A stretch of DNA of 10,604 nucleotides from CAYJKB01 sp964370625 (GTDB lineage: Bacteria; Bacillota; Clostridia; Oscillospirales; Butyricicoccaceae), in NCBI GenBank assembly GCA_964370625.1, contig CAYJKB010000057.1, positions 1 to 10,604 of the forward strand, read 5' to 3'. Shown piece by piece: positions 1 to 5,548 of the stretch. Position 1 is the stretch's first letter. Each line of letters starts with the position of its first letter. The notes beneath the pieces are model-generated. The model ran no database searches, was not told where the DNA came from, and saw only the letters and a program-made list of their open reading frames with translations. The position numbers and the translations under genes were made by a program.

Positions 1-506
1 TCTTTGTCACGTGCTCTGATATTAACATCAAATGTCATTCTGAAATTTTCGTCAATTGTAGAGAAAAACGCTTCTCTTTCATAAGACAGATAAACTTTTG
101 GTTTTATACCTTCATAACTAGATTTAAAGTATTCAATTTCATTTATAATTTGTGAGCGTACAATTGTATCTGAATTATTACACAAATAAGATAATACATT
201 CTTTTGATTATCATAAACTCTTCTTTTATAAACAATTCCGTTAAATTTCTTTTTAAGTTCGATAAATGCTGTACTTTCGTCTGATGGTTTTCCATAACAT
301 CTAACTCGTAATTTTTCTTTATACTTCGGTTTTTCCAAAGAATGTCTTATTATCCTGTAATCTTCGGTATCAAAATAAATATTTGAAATTTTATGCCTAC
401 CATACTCATCTAATTTCATAACTACAGGCATTTCATTTAAAAGTAATTCATATTGTTCTTTTGTTAGTTTATATTTAAGCTCATACCGTTTAAAATTTGT
501 TTGCAT
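1..506 (-). CDS. VTC-domain polyphosphate polymerase, N-terminal part (runs off the window)
   Basis: The first 168 codons read from an ATG at 506-504, preceded by a GAGGAG ribosome site about 7 bases upstream; the 3' end lies beyond base 1. The frame matches the VTC family of ATP-dependent polyphosphate polymerases, which build a tunnel lined with basic residues. Visible motifs are RYELKY (residues 7-12), NIYFDT (42-47), KLRVRCYG (65-72), FIELKKK (81-87), YKRR (93-96), SYERE (141-145) and FRMTFD (155-160). The alternating R/K and E residues fit the nucleotide- and metal-binding walls of this fold. Expected product: polyP from ATP, probably at the membrane. Bacterial VTC genes often sit beside DUF4956 membrane proteins; any such partner would lie outside this window. 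A promoter with the 20-bp shared operator lies upstream, and there is no clear terminator after the alarmone synthetase gene, so read-through is also possible. Family call is confident; substrate and activity are inferred. Confidence 0.88.
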   Translation of the reverse strand, partial: MQTNFKRYELKYKLTKEQYELLLNEMPVVMKLDEYGRHKISNIYFDTEDYRIIRHSLEKPKYKEKLRVRCYGKPSDESTAFIELKKKFNGIVYKRRVYDNQKNVLSYLCNNSDTIVRSQIINEIEYFKSSYEGIKPKVYLSYEREAFFSTIDENFRMTFDVNIRARDK

Positions 507-547
507 TTTCTTCTCTCCTCTCTACTATTATTTTATTTTACAAGTTC

Positions 548-582
548 ATTATATAAACTTAACCTTAAACTTACTTAAAAAT
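548..582 (-). promoter_or_regulatory. Promoter and operator of the polyphosphate polymerase gene (operator copy 1)
   Basis: On the minus strand, ATTTTTAAGTAAGTTTAAGG (582-563) is followed after 9 bases by TATAAT (553-548); the overlapping TATATA at 555-550 gives a 7-base gap. The element contains a direct repeat TTTAAG-taag-TTTAAG with a 10-bp period, the usual layout for tandem OmpR-family half-sites. It occupies the region where a -35 box would be, which suggests activation by a bound regulator. It is identical over 20 bp to the copy in front of the response-regulator gene. Confidence 0.7.
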
Positions 583-593
583 AGAAATTTTTT

Positions 594-1175
594 TCAAGAG
601 ATGATTATCAACTCTTTTAATGTCTGCATACATACATCAGCTGATGCCATTTCATCGGCAAGCCGCTTTAATTCAGACTTTATCATGTAACTGTTTGATA
701 TTTGTTTTTTGTACTTTAGCTTATGCTCTAAACTTGCCCAAGAGTCTTGAGATATGGTTCGTATTTGAATTTCAATCGGAATATGTATACCGTCAATATC
801 TTTCTCTAAAATAATATGATAACTTCTATAGCCATTATCTTTTGGATATTTAATATAATCTTTACTTATGATATGTTTAAATTCAGATTGCTTTTCAATT
901 ATGTCAGCTACTAAGTATACATCTTCCAAAAACCTACATATAACACGTACACCTATTATATCTGTAAGATTGCTTACTGCATTTTCTAGAGTTTTATCAA
1001 ATCCAAGTTTTTCAAGTTTTGATTTTACACTTTCTGCTGATTTAATGCGAGCTTTGAAGTGTTCTGTATTCTCACCGCAGTTATATTCTATGAAATCACA
1101 AACTTTCTTATTTACCTTATCAAATCTATAATAATGTTCTTTGTAAAAATCTATATCCGCCATTTCATTATGCAA
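594..1175 (-). CDS. Small alarmone synthetase, RelA/SpoT synthetase domain only
   Basis: It transfers pyrophosphate from ATP to GTP/GDP to make (p)ppGpp. Numbered from the TTG start, it shows RIKSAESVKSKL (43-54), the DIIGVRV core (72-78), the G-loop-like YPKDNGYRSYH (110-120) and EIQIRT...WASLEHKLKYK (135-155), all standard for the synthetase domain. There is no HD hydrolase domain and no TGS/ACT region. At about 193 residues it matches the RelP/RelQ class of small, constitutive or transcriptionally controlled synthetases. An ATG at 1196 opens the same frame, but the only good ribosome site, GAGGTGA (1187-1181), lies inside that extension and sits 5 bases before TTG at 1175, so I chose TTG; ATG at 1163 is 17 bases away. 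It follows the kinase gene and has its own predicted promoter with operator copy 2. The start remains the least certain part. Confidence 0.9.
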   Translation of the reverse strand: MHNEMADIDFYKEHYYRFDKVNKKVCDFIEYNCGENTEHFKARIKSAESVKSKLEKLGFDKTLENAVSNLTDIIGVRVICRFLEDVYLVADIIEKQSEFKHIISKDYIKYPKDNGYRSYHIILEKDIDGIHIPIEIQIRTISQDSWASLEHKLKYKKQISNSYMIKSELKRLADEMASADVCMQTLKELIIIS

Positions 1176-1210
1176 AAAAATCACCTCACATTTCATTGTA
1201 AGGTGATTTT
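1174..1210 (-). terminator. Hairpin with T-tract between kinase and alarmone synthetase genes; overlaps promoter and ribosome site
   Basis: AAAATCACCTTACA (1210-1197) pairs with TGTGAGGTGATTTT (1190-1177) with a single T-G wobble across 14 bp. The loop is ATGAAA (1196-1191), and the 3' arm runs into TTTTTTT. On the minus strand this has the form of an intrinsic terminator for transcripts arriving from the kinase gene. The 3' arm contains the GAGGTGA ribosome site of the alarmone synthetase, and the 5' arm overlaps its predicted -10 box. On the plus strand there is no T-tract, so I assign it to minus. Confidence 0.65.
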
Positions 1211-1240
1211 ATAATGTGAACTTTAAACTTACTTTAAAAT
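1208..1240 (-). promoter_or_regulatory. Promoter and operator of the alarmone synthetase gene (operator copy 2)
   Basis: ATTTTAAAGTAAGTTTAAAG (1240-1221) matches the other two copies at 18 of 20 positions. It lies 7 bases before TATAAA (1213-1208), the same gap as in front of the response regulator. The element overlaps the last codon and the TAA stop of the kinase gene. Transcription would start near 1201, inside the left arm of the adjoining hairpin. Confidence 0.6.
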
Positions 1241-2433
1241 ATTACAGTTAGAACGATTTCTTTTCCAGTTTTACTCTCAGCTGATATTTTAGCTCCGTGC
1301 AAATCGCAGATGCTTTTTGCAATAGATAGACCAATACCGAAACCTTTTGTTCTACTGTTTCGTGATTTATCACCACGATAAAACCTTTCAAACCACTGAT
1401 TGTGTTTTCCAACTTCTATACTCTCGCAAGCATTCTCTATGGTGAAAATCTTTTTATTCCCATTTGCTCTTAGAGATAATTTAAGCCCTGTTTGAGGCAA
1501 AGAATATTTAACCCCGTTTTGTATTAAAATTGAGAATAGATTTCTTACACTCGTCTCGTCACCATTATAAGAAAGATTTTGTTCAATGCTTAAAACTACA
1601 TCAAGCTCAGCATTTTTGATAGATGCAGAAAATTCGTTCGCAGTATCGGTTATGGCATCAGAAAGTGAAAAATCTGTTTTAATTATCTCGACTTTTTCAT
1701 CAAGTTTTGTTAGAGAAACTAAATCTTCTACAAGTGCATCAAGTCTTGAAATTTGTGTTTTGATACTGTCTGTCCATTCTCCCTCACCGTTATCTAATTC
1801 AATAACATCACAATCTGCTTTGATAATAGCAAGTGGGGTTTTAAATTCATGGCTTACATTTGTAATAAATCCTTTTTGCCTTTCAAAGCTATCTGCAATA
1901 GGAGAAACAGCTTTTTTTGACAATAAGCATGACAAAATAAAAATCAGAAGAACAGCAGATCCTACTATTAAAATCGAATATAGACGATAATCTTCAAATC
2001 CCATTAAATCTTCTTCAATGTCAAGAAATACATATGAGTAACCAAAAGCACTTTCAGTTTTTTTAAATCTAAAGTCATCAATTGTTCCTATATTTTCTTC
2101 TGATTTATTTACAATATCTATATAATTTATAGCGTCTTCTGAATTAATAGAGCTTATGTTTTTTGTATTAACGGATATAGCCTCATTATTTTCATTTGTG
2201 TGTACAATGAAAAATCTTGTTGTGAATGCAAATTCTCGTGGAATTCTAGGATGTGGTGGAGTTCCTGTAGTCGCACTAAAATCATTATTAATAAGAATTT
2301 CTAAAATTTCATCAGAATATGAAATAATCGAGTTGTAATTTATGATATTAATTGTAATTGCTATTAATATCATAACTACAATACTGATAGAAGTTGTTAA
2401 AAAAACAAACTTTCTTTGTAATCTTTTAAGCAT
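1234..2433 (-). CDS. Membrane sensor histidine kinase
   Basis: This 399-residue protein senses an extracytoplasmic signal and phosphorylates the neighbouring regulator. Membrane segment 1 is about residues 9-31 and segment 2 about 151-171, leaving a 120-residue external domain without a family I recognise. HAMP is reduced to a short linker (SKKAVSPI, 172-179). The dimerisation/phosphoacceptor motif FITNVSHEFKTPL (189-201) has His195. The ATPase domain shows the N-box asparagine (QNGVKYS, N306), the F-box-like FERFYRGDKSR (348-358) and the G-box GFGIGLSI (364-371), so it should be active. Start ATG at 2433 has GGAG (2444-2441) 7 bases upstream. It follows its regulator after an unusually long 116-base spacer that could fold over this ribosome site. 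It resembles VanS/BaeS-type kinases of Firmicutes that respond to envelope stress or peptides; the ligand cannot be told from the sequence. Confidence 0.93.
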   Translation of the reverse strand: MLKRLQRKFVFLTTSISIVVMILIAITINIINYNSIISYSDEILEILINNDFSATTGTPPHPRIPREFAFTTRFFIVHTNENNEAISVNTKNISSINSEDAINYIDIVNKSEENIGTIDDFRFKKTESAFGYSYVFLDIEEDLMGFEDYRLYSILIVGSAVLLIFILSCLLSKKAVSPIADSFERQKGFITNVSHEFKTPLAIIKADCDVIELDNGEGEWTDSIKTQISRLDALVEDLVSLTKLDEKVEIIKTDFSLSDAITDTANEFSASIKNAELDVVLSIEQNLSYNGDETSVRNLFSILIQNGVKYSLPQTGLKLSLRANGNKKIFTIENACESIEVGKHNQWFERFYRGDKSRNSRTKGFGIGLSIAKSICDLHGAKISAESKTGKEIVLTVIF

Positions 2434-2526
2434 ATTAATGCTCCATTCCGCCGATTTACGGCACTAAAATCAAAACAAACTCTTACTATCGGTGATATGA
2501 ATAAGAGCATTATAATATTAAAATCA
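2434..2526 (-). promoter_or_regulatory. Structured leader of the kinase gene with competing helices
   Basis: In the spacer, TAATGCTC (2512-2505) can pair with GAGCATTA (2443-2436), which includes most of the kinase GGAG ribosome site. The same 5' segment can instead form CTCTTA/TAAGAG (2507-2502 with 2485-2480). Further pairs are GCCG/CGGC around a 5-base loop (2462-2450) and CCGAT/ATCGG (2492-2488 with 2455-2451), the latter sharing bases with the former. These mutually exclusive options suggest control of kinase translation, but no known riboswitch class is recognised. Confidence 0.35.
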
Positions 2527-2555
2527 GTTTAGTTTGAATTAATTTCAAACTAAAC
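2520..2555 (-). terminator. Hairpin at the end of the response-regulator gene, possible attenuator
   Basis: GTTTAGTTTGAA (2555-2544) pairs perfectly over 12 bp with TTCAAACTAAAC (2538-2527) around a 5-base loop, followed by TGATTTTAATATT. It overlaps the regulator's TAG stop (2552-2550). The stem is AT-rich and the T-tract interrupted, so it may be a weak terminator that lowers kinase expression relative to the regulator, or an mRNA-stabilising stem. Confidence 0.5.
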
Positions 2556-3218
2556 CTCCAAGGAATATCCTGTGTTACGTGTAGCTTTGATTGAAATATT
2601 AGCCTCAAGAATTGTCAGCTTCTTTCTAAGATAAGAAATATACACCCAAACAACATTTATTTCAGCATCACTATCATAACCCCAAATTTTTTCCATAAAC
2701 CGTTCAGTCGGAATAATATGTCCCTTGTTTATCATCAACATTTCTATCATTTGAAATTCACGGCTTGCAAGCTTAAATGAGTTTTTATCGGTATAAAGTT
2801 CAAAGGTTTTTCGATTAAGATTTACATTTCCTACTGTTAAAACCGATGAGCTACTATCGCTGACTGTTCTTGTAATTGCTCTAAGCCTTGCAAGTAATTC
2901 TTTTGTATCAAATGGCTTTGTAAGATAATCATTTGCACCAAGGTCAAGTCCTGTGACTTTATCGTCTACTTGTGATTTTGCAGTGAGCATAATAATCGGA
3001 ATAGGGTTTCCATTTGCACGCACTTTTTTAAGGACAGTAAGTCCGTCCACCTTTGGCATCATAATATCCAAAATAACTGCATCATAATTCTCAGCGTCTA
3101 AAAACATCAGTGCTTCTTCACCGTCATAAACTGCATCAACAGAGTAATTATAGTGTTTAAGTATTTTCTGGAGAGCATTAGAAAGCTCTTTTTCATCTTC
3201 ACATAATAATATTCTCAT
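2550..3218 (-). CDS. OmpR-family response regulator
   Basis: This 222-residue DNA-binding regulator is phosphorylated by the adjacent kinase. The receiver domain (1-115) has the acidic pair E7/D8, phosphoacceptor Asp51 in LDIMMP, Thr79 in MLTA and Lys101 in LTKPF. The C-terminal winged helix (about 125-222) carries the usual LASREFQMIEML (149-160), the RFMEKIWGYD region (173-182) and the recognition-helix stretch VVWVYISYLRKKL (189-201), ending in the RNTGYSL hairpin (214-220). The start ATG has GAGGTG 7 bases upstream. Its promoter carries the 20-bp operator also found before the alarmone synthetase and polyphosphate polymerase genes, so I infer positive autoregulation and control of both. 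Length and motifs are ordinary for the family. Confidence 0.95.
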   Translation of the reverse strand: MRILLCEDEKELSNALQKILKHYNYSVDAVYDGEEALMFLDAENYDAVILDIMMPKVDGLTVLKKVRANGNPIPIIMLTAKSQVDDKVTGLDLGANDYLTKPFDTKELLARLRAITRTVSDSSSSVLTVGNVNLNRKTFELYTDKNSFKLASREFQMIEMLMINKGHIIPTERFMEKIWGYDSDAEINVVWVYISYLRKKLTILEANISIKATRNTGYSLEV

Positions 3219-3238
3219 AATTTCACCTCTTACACTAT

Positions 3239-3271
3239 ATTATATCACAAACCTTAAACTTACTTAAAAAT
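3239..3271 (-). promoter_or_regulatory. Promoter and operator of the response-regulator gene (operator copy 3)
   Basis: ATTTTTAAGTAAGTTTAAGG (3271-3252) is followed after 7 bases by TATAAT (3244-3239), 20 bases upstream of the regulator's start codon. The operator covers the expected -35 position, where a poor match (TTAAGT) is seen, consistent with an activator-dependent promoter. It is identical to copy 1. Confidence 0.72.
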
Positions 3272-3275
3272 ATTT

Positions 3276-3353
3276 CTATATTAATTTTAGAGAAAATTTT
3301 GCTAACTCTTTTTTCATTTCATCAATATCAAATATATTTTTGAACACTTGCAA
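3276..3353 (-). other. Possible 25-codon small ORF or gene remnant
   Basis: A TTG at 3353 with AGGG about 9 bases upstream opens a short frame whose end reads FDIDEMKKELAKFSLKLI before TAG (3278-3276). The amphipathic, Lys/Glu-rich composition looks coding-like, yet it is very short, starts with TTG and overlaps nothing conserved that I can name. It lies between the redox-operon terminator and the regulator's operator. The rest of the 3272-3406 stretch is AT-rich with nothing else recognisable. Confidence 0.15.
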
Positions 3354-3406
3354 TATATATTTCCCTAAAAAAACATATATTTATGCTTTATTATTTTCTT
3401 AAAACT

Positions 3407-3450
3407 AAAAATACCTAATGATGCTTAAAGTAGCACATTAGGTATTTTTT
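3407..3450 (-). terminator. Strong terminator of the redox operon
   Basis: The arms 3407-3420 (containing ATACCTAATG) and 3436-3449 pair perfectly. An inner TGCT/AGCA pair follows after one bulged A, around a 6-base loop. A T-run follows on both strands (TATTTTTAG on minus, GGTATTTTTT on plus), so it could act in both directions. It lies 44 bases after the last redox-operon gene and separates it from the two-component unit. Confidence 0.8.
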
Positions 3451-3493
3451 CACAACATATCAAGAATTACTATAAACTCTAAAATACTTTAGG

Positions 3494-4024
3494 TTATTGA
3501 CTTTTTAAATTCTTTTTTTCTTGTGCATTTTCTTCACGTAAAACACGTTGTTTTTCTTTTAATGCACTCTCACGCATTGATAACGTTATAGTCCAAATAA
3601 GTAAGATAGCTGCTGCAGCAAACATTACATAATAGACATTAATCATACTACCTCGAGAAGAACTAGCCTCAACTACATAGTTACCATCATCAACTGTGTA
3701 AATTAGGCTAACACCCTTATCAATTGAAATGGACAAATAAGTCAGCCCTTGGTCTTTATATTCACCAAAATCAACACTTCCGTTAGTATCAGTTTTCAGC
3801 TCAGCAATTCGAGTAGTTTTTCCATCAACTTCTCCCATCATATTGGCATTAGTCTCGCCAATAGGTGCACCTGTAGGATCTGAAACAGTTATTGTCGTAC
3901 CATCTAAGGCTACTTTATAGCCCATAGTAGGGTCAACATCACCAAAGAAATGCCCATATACTATATATCCGATAACTGACACAACTAATATCAAGATTAA
4001 TAATTTTACAACTGATTTTTTCAT
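3494..4024 (-). CDS. Two-pass membrane protein with an external beta-rich domain, last gene of the redox operon
   Basis: I do not recognise a family. The 176-residue product has an N-terminal membrane segment (about 5-24), an external region of roughly 100 residues, a second membrane segment (128-148) and a charged, probably helical cytoplasmic tail (149-176). The external part has short repeated TTITVSDPTG / TNGSVDFGEY style strands, reminiscent of prealbumin-like or carboxypeptidase-regulatory beta sandwiches, but the likeness is weak. It has no cysteine and so cannot carry an Fe-S cluster. The start ATG has AAGGAG 6 bases upstream and follows the DsbD/TauE-like gene by 10 bases. The overall layout mirrors the 175-residue protein earlier in the operon, suggesting both are structural subunits or anchors of one membrane complex; this is inference. 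Confidence 0.8.
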   Translation of the reverse strand: MKKSVVKLLILILVVSVIGYIVYGHFFGDVDPTMGYKVALDGTTITVSDPTGAPIGETNANMMGEVDGKTTRIAELKTDTNGSVDFGEYKDQGLTYLSISIDKGVSLIYTVDDGNYVVEASSSRGSMINVYYVMFAAAAILLIWTITLSMRESALKEKQRVLREENAQEKKNLKSQ

Positions 4025-4034
4025 GTATTTCTCC

Positions 4035-4754
4035 TTATACTTTATAAATAGCAGCTAAAACTAATATAATACCACCAATAATCTTAATATATTTAAGCAT
4101 TGATTGACTATTTTTTAGAAATTCTGAATTAGCCATTCCTACAAGTGTTGCTAAAAACACTACAGGAATAATTGAATTCACTACACCAAATAATGCAAAA
4201 AATAAAATTGCAACAAATGGTGACATTGTGCTTGCGTAAGTTATATTTGCAATAAGTGGCCCACACGGAATTAGCGCATATAGTGCACCAGTTAAGAAAA
4301 ATGACTTAGGTACTTTTATTTTACTAGACATTTTGCCACAAGAAGATGCCGAACTACACGAACTACTACAAGATGAGGCGCACGAAGAAACTTCACCACT
4401 AACATGAGCTAAGGTTTCTTTTTTCTTGAAAAATTCACTCAATAATGTAGTATAGATAAGTTGTATGCCTAAAAACAGTGTAAGCCCACGAACTAACCAA
4501 ATTGTAAAACTTGGGTATAAAGATTCTATTTGTGTTAAAATGAATGTTCCAAAAAGTGAAGCTAAAAGCCCTAAAACAGCTAGTGCTGCTATCTTACCAA
4601 ATGAAAAAACAAGTAAAGCTTGTCTGCTTTGTTGAACATCATATCCCCCACCTAAAAGACTTCCTAATATATATGGAGTTGTAACAGTTCCACACCCCAT
4701 ACTACACATTAATCCAGTTAGCATCATAGTACCAAAAATCATAGGGATTGTCAT
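4035..4754 (-). CDS. DsbD/TauE-like polytopic membrane protein with paired cysteines
   Basis: This 239-residue protein has about six hydrophobic segments in two halves (roughly 5-35, 48-72, 84-104, then 151-175, 180-206, 222-237). That matches the DsbD_2 / UreH-like / sulfite-exporter TauE-SafE group of transporters and thiol-redox membrane proteins. CSMGCG in the first segment (C17, C21) and PCGP in the first segment of the second half (C164) sit where DsbD/CcdA proteins hold their redox pair. The middle loop (124-140) is SSCASSCSSSCSSASSCGK-like with four cysteines (C125, C129, C133, C139), a possible metal or Fe-S site. The start ATG shares one base with the activase stop (TAATG), so translation is probably coupled. 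Context favours a role in moving electrons, or a metal, across the membrane for the reductase; exporting sulfite is less likely. Confidence 0.82.
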   Translation of the reverse strand: MTIPMIFGTMMLTGLMCSMGCGTVTTPYILGSLLGGGYDVQQSRQALLVFSFGKIAALAVLGLLASLFGTFILTQIESLYPSFTIWLVRGLTLFLGIQLIYTTLLSEFFKKKETLAHVSGEVSSCASSCSSSCSSASSCGKMSSKIKVPKSFFLTGALYALIPCGPLIANITYASTMSPFVAILFFALFGVVNSIIPVVFLATLVGMANSEFLKNSQSMLKYIKIIGGIILVLAAIYKV

Positions 4755-5548
4755 TATACGTTTCCTTTCTGTTCTGCAGCAACTAAAGCCGCACCGATTG
4801 CACCATTAAATTGAGGGTGACACGCTCTAGTAACATCGCACATAAGAGCATCTTCAATAGCAAGCCTTAAACCATCATTTAAAGCTCCACCACCTGTCAT
4901 TAAAACTTCACCTTTACCCATATATTTTCTTGCAAGTTTTGCAATACGATTTGCCATCGAAATATGCATACCATTTAAAATATCTTCACGGCTTTTCTTT
5001 TGAGCTATAAGTGAAATAATTTCAGTTTGTGCGAAAACAACACAAGTTGAGTTGATTTGACAAGGAGATTTACTGTTTGCAGAATGTTCTGCGACTTTAT
5101 CAATTGTAGTTTCTAATATTTCCGCTATAACTTCAATGAATTTACCAGTACCAGCAGCACACTTATCATTCATAATAAAGTTCTTAACTCCCCTATTTTC
5201 ATCAAGTGCGATAATTTTACTATCCTGACCACCAATATCAATTACCATCGATGGTATAACTCCATCTGGCGATGTGAGTTTAGTTCCATAAGCATGTGCT
5301 GTAATTTCTGAAATAGTATCATCAACGACAGAAATTGAACGTCTGCTATAACCTGTTGCTGTCATATATTCTATATCATCTTTAGAAATTCCAGCTTCTT
5401 TTGTGATTTCATCAAGCATTTTTTCCGCTGCTGAATCATTATCAATCCCAGTTGGTAAAACCTTTGTTATTACAACTTCATTACCTTTAATTAAAGCTGC
5501 TTTAAGGTAGGTAGATCCACCATCAAAGCCAACATAATATTTACCCAT
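4754..5548 (-). CDS. ATP-dependent activase of a 2-hydroxyacyl-CoA dehydratase / double-cubane protein (HgdC-like)
   Basis: A 264-residue ASKHA-fold ATPase of the BadF/BadG/BcrA/HgdC family. The homodimer holds one [4Fe-4S] cluster and injects single electrons at very low potential into its partner upon ATP hydrolysis. Seen here are the phosphate-1 motif VGFDGGSTYLK (6-16), the phosphate-2 motif IDIGGQDSK (103-111), cluster ligands C130 (DKCAAGTGKF) and C169 (STCVVFAQTE), and adenosine motif TGGGALN (218-224). All key residues are intact. I use ATG at 5548, with AGGAG well placed upstream, instead of the TTG seven codons earlier. It overlaps the dehydratase-like gene by 8 bases (ATGGGTAA), strong evidence that the two products work together. 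The sequence cannot say which substrate the partner reduces. Confidence 0.95.
   Translation of the reverse strand: MGKYYVGFDGGSTYLKAALIKGNEVVITKVLPTGIDNDSAAEKMLDEITKEAGISKDDIEYMTATGYSRRSISVVDDTISEITAHAYGTKLTSPDGVIPSMVIDIGGQDSKIIALDENRGVKNFIMNDKCAAGTGKFIEVIAEILETTIDKVAEHSANSKSPCQINSTCVVFAQTEIISLIAQKKSREDILNGMHISMANRIAKLARKYMGKGEVLMTGGGALNDGLRLAIEDALMCDVTRACHPQFNGAIGAALVAAEQKGNV

Noticed and set aside
1586..1990. Plus-strand frame inside the kinase gene
   Set aside because: It is antisense to conserved kinase motifs, without a ribosome site or family resemblance. The same holds for short plus-strand frames at 620-814, 868-1131, 2156-2338 and 9533-9898.
2508..2520. Separate kinase promoter at TATAAT in the spacer
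   Set aside because: A TATAAT-like box is present, but I see no -35 box at a proper distance and no copy of the 20-bp operator, and AT-rich spacers give such boxes by chance.
4035..4754. Plain sulfite exporter assignment
   Set aside because: The TauE/SafE label is a broad fold name. The paired membrane cysteines, Cys-rich loop and coupling to an activase gene point to redox or metal handling instead.
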